A stretch of 64,000 nt of DNA from Bin87 sp963665395 (GTDB taxonomy: Bacteria; Chloroflexota; Dehalococcoidia; Lucifugimonadales; UBA3495), in contig OY762251.1 in the NCBI GenBank assembly GCA_963665395.2, forward strand, positions 372,001 through 436,000, given 5' to 3'. Positions 24,314-32,864 of this stretch are shown here, one piece after another; positions within the stretch are counted from its first letter, which is position 1; every line of letters begins with the position of its first letter. The translations under genes and the position numbers were made by a program. Below the pieces are notes generated by a model. It saw only the letters and a program-made list of their open reading frames with translations. It did no database searches and was not told where the DNA came from.

Positions 24314-25141
24314 CTAGTCGTTCTCGGCCCAGCCGGCTCCGAGAAATCCCGGTTCAATAAAGTAAATTCCTCCAGCCAGCAGGCCGGCCACGAGGTTAAC
24401 GCCGGCCCAATTCCCGGAGGTTCGACCGAGGCCCAGCTTGCTCATCAGGGGACGCCGGGGACGGTAATGCCTGATCTTGCGGCGAGCGCCGCTCTGTCGC
24501 ATCGCCTCGGCGATGGCGTCGTCGAACCCGCCTTGCCGGTCGATCAAGCCCATTTCCTGGGCTTCGGGGGCGGTGTACACTTCCCCGGTTGCCAACTCCC
24601 GAACCTGTTCGTCGGTCAAACGACGGCTTTCGGTTACTACCGACACGAACAGGTCGTACATCTTGCCGATCAGACCCTGGAACTTTTCCGCCTCTTCATC
24701 GGTGGGCATACGCCAGAAGCCGGACATATCCTTGAGGCGGCCGGCTTTGAACACCGAGAACTCAATGCCAATCTTGCCGAACAACTGCTGCAAAATGGGC
24801 CGCAGATAAATGACCCCAATTGAACCGAGCAGGGCTGACCGCGACGCCATAATGGTGCCGGCGCCGCAGGCGATGTAATAGCCGCCGGACGCGCCCAGGC
24901 CCCGCACATAGGCCACCACTGGCTTTTTGCGGGCCACCTGCCGCACGTTTTCATACAGCAGATCGCTGGCGGATGCGGAACCGCCGGGCGAGTCGATGTC
25001 CAGCACCAACGCGCCAATTTTGCGGTTGTTCTCGACGCGCTCCAGCAGGCGAGCATACTCGGGTTCGCGAATGGCCGCGCCGATGACGCCGTGCATCTCG
25101 ATGACGGCAATGCCGGGGCGACGTTTTTTGAAGAGGGGCAT
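24314..25141 (-). CDS. sppA: Signal peptide peptidase, S49 family
   Basis: 275 aa from ATG 25141 (MPLFKKRRPGIAVIEMHG); a longer open frame upstream covers the promoter region and is not used. The catalytic Ser lies in LGASGGYYIACG and the Lys in AGRLKDMSGF, giving the Ser-Lys dyad. IDSPGGSASASDLLYE and LLGSIGVIY are also typical. A single hydrophobic segment is at the C-terminus (NLVAGLLAGGIYFIEPGF), not at the N-terminus as in most S49 proteases, so it is probably tail-anchored. Confidence 0.85.
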   Translation of the reverse strand: MPLFKKRRPGIAVIEMHGVIGAAIREPEYARLLERVENNRKIGALVLDIDSPGGSASASDLLYENVRQVARKKPVVAYVRGLGASGGYYIACGAGTIMASRSALLGSIGVIYLRPILQQLFGKIGIEFSVFKAGRLKDMSGFWRMPTDEEAEKFQGLIGKMYDLFVSVVTESRRLTDEQVRELATGEVYTAPEAQEMGLIDRQGGFDDAIAEAMRQSGARRKIRHYRPRRPLMSKLGLGRTSGNWAGVNLVAGLLAGGIYFIEPGFLGAGWAEND

Positions 25142-25279
25142 GGCACTACACCTGTCGTATAGAGGGGTGATGTTCACACAGATTATACACGGCGATAGGG
25201 CGCGCTCCCGGTTGGTTTGACAATAGCCGACGCACTGGTCTAGCATCAAAGCCACGCAGAAACGCAATGCGGGGACACT

Positions 25280-26299
25280 ATGACGCTGACCAAGGTAAAG
25301 TTGCAACGATTCACTGCCTTCTCGGATTTGGAGGTGGAGTTTTCGCCCGGCATCAACGCTCTAATCGGCACCAACGGCACGGGGAAAACGCACCTTATGA
25401 AAGCTTGCTATGCAGCTTGCGATGTCTCAAAAACGGGGGATAATTTTGCTGAGAAGCTGGTTCGCGTATTTCTGCCGTCGGGACGAACACTAGGGCGTTT
25501 GGCGCAGCGGCAACAGGGAAGGAGCCGGGGGTTCATAGAGGTCCATCGCTATGACCGCAGCTTGCAAGCATCGTTCTCAACTTTGGCCAAGCGACCAACT
25601 GCCGCGGGGGTGAAAGGTGCTACACATTGGTCTGAAACTCCCCTAGAAAGCGTTTACATTCCGGTGAAGGATATGCTGGCCAACGCACCCGGGTTTCAGT
25701 CACTTTATGCAGCGCGGGAAGTCCACTTTGAAGAAGTCTATGTGGATATTCTGGAGCGAGCTCACCTTCCGGCCCTTCGTGGGCCAGCAGATGCATCACG
25801 CCGGCGGTTGCGCACTGTTCTGCAAGATGCGATTTCCGGCAGGGCCACCGTCAGGAACGGAGAATTTTTCTTAAGCAACAAACAAGGGAACCTTGAGTTC
25901 ACACTACTGGCCGAGGGGATGCGCAAGTTGGGACTACTATGGATTTTAGTACAGAACGGCACTTTGCAAAATGGCTCGGTTCTGTTTTGGGATGAACCAG
26001 ATGCCAATCTTAATCCCAAGATGTTCCGCATCGTGATGAACGTGCTACTGGAACTACAGCGGGAGGGAGTGCAAATTTTCTTCGCCACCCACGACTACGT
26101 CATTCTCAAAGAACTCGACTTGCAAATGACAGACAAAGACTTAGTGGCCTTCCACTCGCTGTACATGAATGAAGGTGGCGAAATCGCCTGCCACACCACC
26201 GGCCGATACCTCGACATTCACCCCAATGCGATAGACGAGGCGTTTGACGATCTGTATGATCGGGAGATCGAACGCAGTCTCGGAGGTCTCACAAAATGA
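25280..26299 (+). CDS. AAA/SMC-type ATPase of a two-gene defence-like module
   Basis: 339 aa. Walker A GTNGTGKTHLMKACY is at residues 30-44. A signature-like helix LLAEGMRKLGLLWIL and Walker B SVLFWDEPDANLNPKM follow, with the switch histidine in FFATHDY. This is the AAA15/OLD-like ATPase class, but it is short and has no TOPRIM domain. It starts on a promoter region shared with the divergent sppA. Its stop overlaps the start of a PD-(D/E)xK nuclease (ATGA), so the two proteins are made together. Similar ATPase-effector pairs (Septu, retron or PARIS-like systems) are anti-phage; this exact pairing I cannot name. Confidence 0.8.
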   Translation: MTLTKVKLQRFTAFSDLEVEFSPGINALIGTNGTGKTHLMKACYAACDVSKTGDNFAEKLVRVFLPSGRTLGRLAQRQQGRSRGFIEVHRYDRSLQASFSTLAKRPTAAGVKGATHWSETPLESVYIPVKDMLANAPGFQSLYAAREVHFEEVYVDILERAHLPALRGPADASRRRLRTVLQDAISGRATVRNGEFFLSNKQGNLEFTLLAEGMRKLGLLWILVQNGTLQNGSVLFWDEPDANLNPKMFRIVMNVLLELQREGVQIFFATHDYVILKELDLQMTDKDLVAFHSLYMNEGGEIACHTTGRYLDIHPNAIDEAFDDLYDREIERSLGGLTK

Positions 26300-26763
26300 C
26301 GGTTTTCACGGAAGGCAATTTGGAGATCATCTTCAACAATGTGCTTAGCGCACGGAGGTTTGAAAGCCATGGATTGACCTGCATGAAAGCTGTCGATTTT
26401 CTGGTTGAACTTCCGGATCGATTCCTTTTCATAGAGTTCAAAGAACCCCATGACCGGGAGCAATATGCTGAGCGATTCAAAAAGAATCAATTGGACCAAA
26501 TGTTGAAATACCAGTATAGGGACTCATTCCTCTACGAATGGGCGGCAGGACGGGCGAACAAAGACACTTATTTCTATGTCTTAATTGATTTGGATAATTT
26601 GAAAACGGCAGATTGGCAGCGCCGTACGGACGCTCTAAAGAAAGCGCTCCCTGTAGGTGTGCCTAACCAATGGCAGCAGCCCATCGTCAGGGATTGCCGT
26701 GTGTTCAATATAGTCAAATGGAACCGGTTCTTTCCGGACTACCACGTCAGTCGCCTCCCATAG
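26296..26763 (+). CDS. PD-(D/E)xK-like nuclease, effector of the ATPase pair
   Basis: 155 aa. The catalytic pattern is clear: D34 in KAVDFLVELP, then E47 and K49 in FLFIEFKEP. A following helix with YAERFKKNQLDQML and a beta strand (FYVLIDLD) complete the fold. It would cut nucleic acid, probably when released or activated by the ATPase encoded just before, with which it overlaps by four bases. AT content is higher in both genes than in the surroundings, which suggests horizontal transfer. The target is unknown. Confidence 0.75.
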   Translation: MTVFTEGNLEIIFNNVLSARRFESHGLTCMKAVDFLVELPDRFLFIEFKEPHDREQYAERFKKNQLDQMLKYQYRDSFLYEWAAGRANKDTYFYVLIDLDNLKTADWQRRTDALKKALPVGVPNQWQQPIVRDCRVFNIVKWNRFFPDYHVSRLP

Positions 26764-26830
26764 CCGTTGTTGCCGCCGGCGGGCCGCTGCGCTATGCTGG
26801 CCTCATGCTACCGTCGAGAGGAGTACAGTT

Positions 26831-27925
26831 ATGCAATTCGGGCTGTTTATGATGCCTTTGCATCCGCCGCACCGTTCTTACGCCGATTCTTACGACCGGG
26901 ACCTTGACCTGTTGCAGGAGGCCGACCGGCTGGGATTCCACGAAGCCTGGATTGGCGAGCATCTCACCGAGCGTTGGGAGAATGCTCCCTACCCCGACCT
27001 GCTGATCGCCAAGGCTTCGGCGCTCACTGAGAATATCCGACTGGCCACGGGCGTCACGCTGCTGCCCATCCATAACCCGGTGGAGCTGGCCCACCGCATC
27101 GCCATGTTGGACCACCTGACGCGGGGACGGCTGTACTGGGGCATCGGCCATCGGGCCATTCCCACCGACTTGCAGTTGTTCGGCATGGACCCGGGGCAGG
27201 GCGATGATGTACGTCGCCGCGCCGCCGAGGTGCTGGACATCGTGCTGAGTATGTGGGCGTCAGAGGGCAAGTTCGAGTATCACGGCGAGTTTTTCAACAT
27301 CGAGGCGCCGGAACTGGACCCGGTTCTGGAGCGCGGGCTACACATGAAACCGCTCCAGCAACCGCACCCGCCCATCGGCGTGGCCGCCACGTCCATCGGC
27401 AGCAGCAGCATCCGGGTCGCCGGCCGCGAGGGCTGGATCCCCATGAGCAGCAGCAACCTGGCGCCGCAGTACCTCGCCGACCACTGGACCACCGTGGAAG
27501 ACGCCGCCGCCGAAGCCGGCCGCGAGGCGCGCCGCTCGGACTGGCGCATCGGCCGCGACGTGTTCGTTGGGGAGACGAGCGAGGAAGCCAGGGAGCGGGC
27601 TTACGCCGTGCTGGGTCGCAACTACCTGCAACACCAACTGCCCAACCGCCTCGGCTCGGGTCTCATCCAGGCCACCAAGATCGACCCCAGCATGGGCGAC
27701 GACGAACTTACCGTTGAATACATGATGGACAACATCTGGATCGTGGGCGATCCGGATGAGTGCGCCCAGCGCATCCGGCAGCTTTATGACGAGGTGGGCG
27801 GTTTCGGGCACATGCTCTGCATCACCCAGGATCCCGACGACCACCAATGGGAGATGGACTGCCTGCGGCTGATCGCTGAGGAAGTCGCTCCGCGCGTCAA
27901 CGACTTGACGGGAGAACCGTCTTAG
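26831..27925 (+). CDS. Luciferase-like flavin-dependent monooxygenase
   Basis: 364 aa. MQFGLFMMPLHPPHRSYADS is the usual start of the LLM oxidoreductase class, a TIM barrel using reduced FMN or F420. The pattern LGFHEAWIGEHLTERWEN and ATGVTLLPIHNPVELAHR are family motifs. Substrate is unknown; alkane, nitrilotriacetate or sulfonate monooxygenases are relatives. AGAGGAG lies about 10 bases before the ATG. It converges on a second LLM gene. Confidence 0.9.
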   Translation: MQFGLFMMPLHPPHRSYADSYDRDLDLLQEADRLGFHEAWIGEHLTERWENAPYPDLLIAKASALTENIRLATGVTLLPIHNPVELAHRIAMLDHLTRGRLYWGIGHRAIPTDLQLFGMDPGQGDDVRRRAAEVLDIVLSMWASEGKFEYHGEFFNIEAPELDPVLERGLHMKPLQQPHPPIGVAATSIGSSSIRVAGREGWIPMSSSNLAPQYLADHWTTVEDAAAEAGREARRSDWRIGRDVFVGETSEEARERAYAVLGRNYLQHQLPNRLGSGLIQATKIDPSMGDDELTVEYMMDNIWIVGDPDECAQRIRQLYDEVGGFGHMLCITQDPDDHQWEMDCLRLIAEEVAPRVNDLTGEPS

Positions 27926-27952
27926 TGTTGCGCCGATCAGAATTTTGAAACT

Positions 27953-27977
27953 GAGGGCGGGCCACAAACCCGCCCTC
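27953..27977. terminator. Bidirectional hairpin between the two LLM genes
   Basis: GAGGGCGGG (27953-27961) and CCCGCCCTC (27969-27977) form a nine-base stem with a seven-base loop, between two convergent genes. It resembles the hairpin at 22614-22636. No T-run follows, so it may need Rho or simply block polymerase from both sides. Confidence 0.6.
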
Positions 27978-28012
27978 GTGCGTTGCAGTGGGGATGTCCG
28001 AACCTGAGCCGG

Positions 28013-29176
28013 CTATTTGAACGCCGGAAAAACGTGCTTGCCGAACATCTCGATGGATTCCATCACCTTGTCGTGGGCGACGGTTTCGGTAGCCATGAGG
28101 AACTGCAATTGGTCAACTCCGGTGGCCTCGTGCAGCTTGGCCGCCTTGATGCAGCTGTCGGGGTCGCCGGCAACGATGACACCCCGCTCCGCCAGGGTGT
28201 CGGCGTCAAATTCCTCCCAGATCTTCTGCGCCAGCGCCGTGCCGCCGGAGAGGTCAACCGAGCCGTCGCCGTCTGATGCGCCTTCGTTTGAACTGGAATC
28301 CGAGGGCACGTCGATGTAACGGGAGAAGTTCTGCTGTAGATGATCAGGGATGCCGCCCCACTGGTCCAGCAGGCGCGCGTACACATCCTTCTGGTCCTGG
28401 ACGTAGGGACGCCCGGGGCCAAAGAAGGTCTTGAGAGAATCGGTGCAGAGCTGGCGCGTGGCGCTATTATCCGGCCCGCAGAGGCCGAAAACGGAACTGA
28501 GCCACTGGTTGTTGACGTACTGGCCGACGGGTTGGGCTTTCTTGATGTTCTCGCGGTAGGCGGAAATGTGTGGCTCCAGCACCGATGGCGCGCTGACGCC
28601 CAGGGCCATCACGCCAATGCCCCGCTGCGCCGCTAGTTCGTAGGTGGCCGGTTGCAGGGCGGCGACCCAGATCGGCGGATGCGGCTGCTGGTAGGGTTTG
28701 GGCAGTACCTGGCGCGGCGGCACGTTCCAGTATTTGCCTTCCCATTCAAAATAGTCCGACTCCCAGATCTGGGGGATCATCTTCAGCGATTCTTCCCACA
28801 TTTCGCGGGTTTCGCGGGGATCAATGCCCATGCCGGTCTGCTCGTAGGCGGCGCTGCGGCCCGTGCCCATGTCAACCCGGCCGTTGGTCAGGTGGTCCAC
28901 CATGGCCACCCGCTCGGCGACGCGGACGGGATGATGATAGGGCAGGATTATTACGCCGAAGCCCAGGCGAATGCGCTTGGTCAGCCGGCTCAGCGCGCCG
29001 AAGATTACCTCCGGGCACGGGGACATACTGAAGGTGGTCAGGAAGTGGTGTTCCACGAACCAGACGTAATCGAAGCCCATCTCGTCGGCCAAGCAGACCT
29101 GCTCGATGGTTTCCTCAATGACGGCGTGGTCGTCCAGCTCGGGACGCTGCATTTCGTAAGCCAGGCCGAATTTCAT
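28013..29176 (-). CDS. Luciferase-like flavin-dependent monooxygenase
   Basis: 387 aa. It starts MKFGLAYEMQRPELDDHAVI and contains DEMGFDYVWFVEHHFLTTFS and VDMGTGRSAAYEQTG, which place it in the bacterial-luciferase-like class. A low-complexity acidic and Ser-rich insertion (SDSSSNEGASDGDGSVD) near residue 310 is unusual. It probably oxidises a hydrophobic or carbonyl substrate using FMNH2 or F420. A dehydrogenase gene is encoded upstream on the same strand and may share its transcript. Confidence 0.9.
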   Translation of the reverse strand: MKFGLAYEMQRPELDDHAVIEETIEQVCLADEMGFDYVWFVEHHFLTTFSMSPCPEVIFGALSRLTKRIRLGFGVIILPYHHPVRVAERVAMVDHLTNGRVDMGTGRSAAYEQTGMGIDPRETREMWEESLKMIPQIWESDYFEWEGKYWNVPPRQVLPKPYQQPHPPIWVAALQPATYELAAQRGIGVMALGVSAPSVLEPHISAYRENIKKAQPVGQYVNNQWLSSVFGLCGPDNSATRQLCTDSLKTFFGPGRPYVQDQKDVYARLLDQWGGIPDHLQQNFSRYIDVPSDSSSNEGASDGDGSVDLSGGTALAQKIWEEFDADTLAERGVIVAGDPDSCIKAAKLHEATGVDQLQFLMATETVAHDKVMESIEMFGKHVFPAFK

Positions 29177-29214
29177 GTTGTCCTCCCAATACGCTTGTCG
29201 TGAATCGTTAGCCG

Positions 29215-30111
29215 TCAGCCGCCGCGTTTCACTTCCACATCGGCCAGCTTCTCGATGAAATGCAGGATGGCGGAGTGGTCGGCCTCCTGCTCTCCGTCGT
29301 TGACCAGCGCCCCCAGCATTTGTTGCACCAGAGCCGTGACCGGCAGGGGAACGTTCAGCTCGGTGGCAGTTTGCAGCACGTTGCGCAGGTCCTTCTGGTG
29401 CAGGCGGATGCGGAAACCGGCGCGGAAGTTGCGATCCAGCATCATCGGCCCTTTGGCTTCCATCACCGCGCTGCCGGCCAGGCCGCCGCGGATGGCGTTG
29501 AAAACTCGCTCCGGGTCCACGCCGGCTTTCTGGGCCAGCACCAGGGCCTCGCTCAGCGCCTCAATGTTGGCGGCGACGATGATCTGGTTGGCCAGCTTGG
29601 TAATGTTGCCGGCGCCAACGTCGCCGGTGAGCACCACGTTGCCGCCCATGACCTGCAACAGTTCTTCGCACTTGCCGAACACCGCGTCGTCGCCGCCCAC
29701 CATGATGGCCAGGGTGCCGGCGATGGCCCCCGGCTCGCCGCCGCTGACCGGCGCGTCAAGGAAATCCACTCCCTTCTCGGCGCAGGCCGCGCCAATCTTC
29801 TGGGACATCGACGGCGCGATACTGCTCATATCGATGATTACCGAACCGGCGTCCGCCCCCTCCAGCACCCCGTCCGGTCCCAGGATGGCCCTTTCCGAAT
29901 CGGCTGAGTCGGGCAGCATGGTAATCGTCCGGGAATTGCCGGACGCCGCGCCGGCCGGCGAGGACGCCGCCTTCGCGCCTTCCGTAGCCAATTCCTCCAC
30001 CGGCTCGCCGACGATGTCATAGACGGTCAGCTCGTAGCCCGCCTGCATCAGGTTTCGGGCCATCGGCTTGCCCATGATGCCCAGCCCGACGAATCCGATT
30101 TGCTCAGCCAT
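29215..30111 (-). CDS. 3-hydroxyisobutyrate dehydrogenase-like oxidoreductase
   Basis: 298 aa from ATG 30111; the longer frame upstream is not supported. The Rossmann fingerprint is GFVGLGIMGKPMARNLMQAG. DAPVSGGEPGAIAGTL is the substrate loop and the catalytic lysine lies in GNITKLANQIIVAAN. This beta-hydroxyacid dehydrogenase family includes tartronate semialdehyde reductase and 3-hydroxyisobutyrate dehydrogenase; the exact substrate is not clear. It lies 38 bases before the LLM gene, likely as an operon. Confidence 0.9.
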   Translation of the reverse strand: MAEQIGFVGLGIMGKPMARNLMQAGYELTVYDIVGEPVEELATEGAKAASSPAGAASGNSRTITMLPDSADSERAILGPDGVLEGADAGSVIIDMSSIAPSMSQKIGAACAEKGVDFLDAPVSGGEPGAIAGTLAIMVGGDDAVFGKCEELLQVMGGNVVLTGDVGAGNITKLANQIIVAANIEALSEALVLAQKAGVDPERVFNAIRGGLAGSAVMEAKGPMMLDRNFRAGFRIRLHQKDLRNVLQTATELNVPLPVTALVQQMLGALVNDGEQEADHSAILHFIEKLADVEVKRGG

Positions 30112-30214
30112 TATGTTTCCTCCATTGCCGGTCCGCCATCGGGCGGACTTGCCATAATTCGCGTGTCGCCAAGCATTATAACCTGCCACACACCACTTTT
30201 TAGGAATGACGCGC

Positions 30215-31363
30215 TCAGCCCAGCGCCAGCGCTGAATCAATGCGCGCGTCGATTTTACCCAAGTCACCCTGTGCCAGATCGCGCAGCGAAGTCTCCGATA
30301 CACTGGCCCGGCTCGACATATCAGTCACCAGCTTCGCCGGTTCAGACGACGTGACGCCGGAATCCAGCAGAGTCGACGCTACATGACTCCAGGAACCGGC
30401 ATGGTCCGCCCCCAGCACTACTGCCACCCGGCCGGCCATCGTTGGGGCATTCACCAGACTGTGAATTTGCTCGACCGATGTGCAAACGGCTCGAAGAGGC
30501 GAGACGCCAACGGACTCGAGGGCCAGCCGGTAGAAGCCGGGCGCCGGCGTTATAGACGCCGGTCCAACTGCCTGAGCCAATTGATCCAGAAGCAGCGGGG
30601 AGGATTCGGAGGGATCACCCAGGGTGACCACCATGGACCAGAGGCCGGCGCGAATGTCCCGGGCCAGCCGGTTGACCAACTCCTCCTGATTGTCCGCCCT
30701 CAGGGGTAGCTCCACGCTCCGGATCCACGGGCGAGCCACGTCCAGAGCTTGCGGCGTTCCGATGACGTAGTCGGCGTTGGAGAGCAGTTCCCGGGTTCGC
30801 GTGGGAACTGATTCACGCTCTCCGGTGCCCAATCCGGCAACGGTTATAGCCCGCTCCACGGACCGGAACGCCGCCACGAACTTCCTGGTTTCTTCAACCT
30901 GCCGGGCATGATTGCCCTCATGCCCGGAGGTTCTTTCAATCAAGTCGAGTAGCGATAGCGCCGGGTAATTGTTTTCCGGGTTGTACGGCGTTGCCGGGAG
31001 GTTCAATTGCGATTCGGACAGGCCGGCAATAAGAGTGCGGAATCTTTGGTAGTTGGCCTCCAGGCGGGCGATGTCCTGGGCGATACGATCAGTCCGGGCG
31101 TCAAAGGCCGGCAGCATCTCCCGTTCACCGGAGGCGATCTGTTCCAGAGCCGCGACGAAATTTTCCGTCAACAGGTGCTGCATCACCTCCCAAACCGACC
31201 AACGGGAACCCAGGAACGCTTCCGCCTCACCCAAGCCGGACAGGGCGTCCAACAGGGCGGCGTGGCCGTCGTCGAGGCGACGCAACGCATTTTGTTGCCG
31301 CTCAATCGCGGAGAGTTGGGTAGAACCGTTGTCAGGCATACCGTGGGAAACCATCTTGTTCAC
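30215..31363 (-). CDS. Fusion of a DinB/YfiT-like domain and a tetrapyrrole-methylase-like domain
   Basis: 382 aa. Residues 20-165 are a DinB-like four-helix bundle (WSVWEVMQHLLTENFVAAL, TSGHEGNHARQVEETRKFV), with the metal-binding histidines only partly kept. From about 172, ITVAGLGTGERESVPTRTRE followed by LLSNADYVIGTPQAL is the N-terminus of a CbiE-like tetrapyrrole (precorrin) methylase domain, which continues to the end (WSMVVTLGDPSESSPLLLDQ). I know of no common family with this order. It may be a cobalamin-related or thiol-metabolism enzyme. Later in-frame ATGs (31354, 31339) are possible starts. Confidence 0.65.
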   Translation of the reverse strand: MNKMVSHGMPDNGSTQLSAIERQQNALRRLDDGHAALLDALSGLGEAEAFLGSRWSVWEVMQHLLTENFVAALEQIASGEREMLPAFDARTDRIAQDIARLEANYQRFRTLIAGLSESQLNLPATPYNPENNYPALSLLDLIERTSGHEGNHARQVEETRKFVAAFRSVERAITVAGLGTGERESVPTRTRELLSNADYVIGTPQALDVARPWIRSVELPLRADNQEELVNRLARDIRAGLWSMVVTLGDPSESSPLLLDQLAQAVGPASITPAPGFYRLALESVGVSPLRAVCTSVEQIHSLVNAPTMAGRVAVVLGADHAGSWSHVASTLLDSGVTSSEPAKLVTDMSSRASVSETSLRDLAQGDLGKIDARIDSALALG

Positions 31364-31444
31364 CTTGAGCAGAATTGTTGTAGCGGGTTGCCATTATTGC
31401 ACATCGGTTTTTGCCGCTTCGAGTGCAATGGGTTATCATTAATT

Positions 31445-32242
31445 ATGGCGAATGGAGATACAAAATATTTGACCTCGCTGAGGGCCGGACAAAGGCTGTC
31501 GGCCGATCGCGTCGTTCGCATTATGGAGGAATTACGGGATTCTGCCGGGTCGTCCGTGCCGTCAGCCACCTTATTCGTTCCGGCTTCAGACGCTGACATG
31601 ACGGGCATGATCACTGAGCTGGCTCATGGTAGGCAAGGTGTCGGGTGGATGTCTGCCCTGGAACGGGCCGGCAGCCGGCTGCTGCGCTCTCCCACCGGCG
31701 TCGCGGCGTTTCGAGTCGGCGATGTCGGGCTGGCCATTTTGCCCCCGTTCCCCTTGAATTTGGCTCGTCTCAGCGACGGTATCGACGCGGAACCGCTGTT
31801 GTCCCTCCTTGCGACGCAACTGACCATCGGAGTGGCGCTGGTGCGCCTGGGTCGTTATGCTGTTGCCATCTACGAGGGTCGTAAGATGGTGGTGTCAAAG
31901 ACCGATACGCGCTACGTGAAGGGGAAACACCACGCCGGGGGCACCTCGCAGCGCCGCTTCCAACGGGTTCGTGAGAACCAGATCCACCGGCTGTACGTTG
32001 AGGCGTCGGGTGTCCTGGAACGACAATGGCGTCCGTGGCTGGATCGGCTCGACTATGTGGCGCTGGGCGGCGAGGCCGCAACGGTCAACGGATTTGTAAA
32101 AGAATGCCCCCTCTTGGCCAGGTTGGCTCCGATCACGCTGGAGCGACGGTTGGACGTGCGGGAACCCAACCGCGCCGCATTGGACCAGGTGGGGGCGATG
32201 CTGTACGAGTCCCGAGTGTACCCGCTGCGTTGGGACGGCTGA
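31445..32242 (+). CDS. VLRF1-type peptidyl-tRNA release/rescue factor
   Basis: 265 aa from ATG 31445; the open frame upstream overlaps the divergent gene. The eRF1-like VLRF1 fold is seen in ALVRLGRYAVAIYEGRKMVV followed by RYVKGKHHAGGTSQRRFQRV. The Gln in GGTSQRR is the catalytic position used by Vms1/ANKZF1 and bacterial VLRF1 proteins to release nascent chains from obstructed ribosomes. The C-terminal part (LARLAPITLERRLDVREPNR) fits the same family. It acts in the cytoplasm on ribosomes; there is no operon partner. Confidence 0.8.
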   Translation: MANGDTKYLTSLRAGQRLSADRVVRIMEELRDSAGSSVPSATLFVPASDADMTGMITELAHGRQGVGWMSALERAGSRLLRSPTGVAAFRVGDVGLAILPPFPLNLARLSDGIDAEPLLSLLATQLTIGVALVRLGRYAVAIYEGRKMVVSKTDTRYVKGKHHAGGTSQRRFQRVRENQIHRLYVEASGVLERQWRPWLDRLDYVALGGEAATVNGFVKECPLLARLAPITLERRLDVREPNRAALDQVGAMLYESRVYPLRWDG

Positions 32243-32286
32243 CATCGGATATACTGTGAAGGCAGGAAAATCAGGGGGTTGTCAGT

Positions 32287-32559
32287 ATGAGCGACATCAA
32301 GATCAGCGCCAGCGCCAGCATTGACCGGCAGACGTGGGATGAAGTGGCGGCGGTGCTGAAATGCCACGCTTTCACCGTCTCCGATGCCTTTCGTTTGATG
32401 CTGATGCACACCGCTATCAACAAAGAACTGCCCTTCGACTGCATCATTCCCGGCCCGAAAACGATAGCGGCTATGGAAGAGTTGGAACGCGGTGACTTCC
32501 GGACCTTCAACAGCGTTGCCGAACTTATGGCGGACTTGAATAGCGATGAGGAGGATTAG
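32287..32559 (+). CDS. RelB/DinJ-family antitoxin
   Basis: 90 aa. The N-terminal ribbon-helix-helix (SASASIDRQTWDEVAAVLK, TVSDAFRLMLMHTAINKELP) is typical of RelB/DinJ and the tail is acidic (DFRTFNSVAELMADLNSDEE). It should bind the operator and cover the toxin. Its last 14 bases overlap the toxin start at 32546. The toxin gene is frameshifted, so this antitoxin stands alone in effect. Confidence 0.85.
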   Translation: MSDIKISASASIDRQTWDEVAAVLKCHAFTVSDAFRLMLMHTAINKELPFDCIIPGPKTIAAMEELERGDFRTFNSVAELMADLNSDEED

Positions 32560-32828
32560 ACGATCCGCCTCGTTCAGGCGTGATTACCGGCGCGAAATGA
32601 GAGGCCGGCATCGCGCAACGCTGGAATCAGAACTCCAAACAGGTTGTGGACTTGCTGGCAGCAGATGAAGCGTTGCCCTTGCGCTACAATGACCAGGCCT
32701 TGACCGGTAATTGGGCGGGTTGCCGGGATTGCCATATCCGGTTCGACTTGGTCCTAATTTACCGCAAGCCGGATTCTGAAACGCTGGAGTTGGTACATCT
32801 CGGCTCCCATAGCGAACTGGATCTGTAA
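32546..32828 (+). pseudogene. yafQ: YafQ-family mRNA interferase toxin, frameshifted
   Basis: From ATG 32546 it reads RRIRRSASFRRDYRREMRGR and then HRATLESELQ. Near 32635 the frame breaks and the true continuation is KQVVDLLAADEALPLRYNDQ followed by GCRDCHIRFDLVLIYRKP, ending at 32828. This is the YafQ family, whose catalytic residues include the conserved His and Asp around CHIRFD. As written the product ends soon after the break. One inserted or two missing bases explain it. Confidence 0.8.
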
Positions 32829-32864
32829 AGCCGTCTAAATTCCCACCAATGTTATAATCCCCCT

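Noticed and set aside
25142..25306. N-terminal extension of the signal peptide peptidase by 55 codons
   Set aside because: It would overlap the start of the divergent ATPase gene and its promoter, and the conserved protein begins at MPLFKKRRPGIAV.
31007..31444. Extension of the VLRF1-type gene upstream
   Set aside because: It lies opposite the DinB/methylase fusion gene and has no resemblance to the family; ATG 31445 fits the conserved length.
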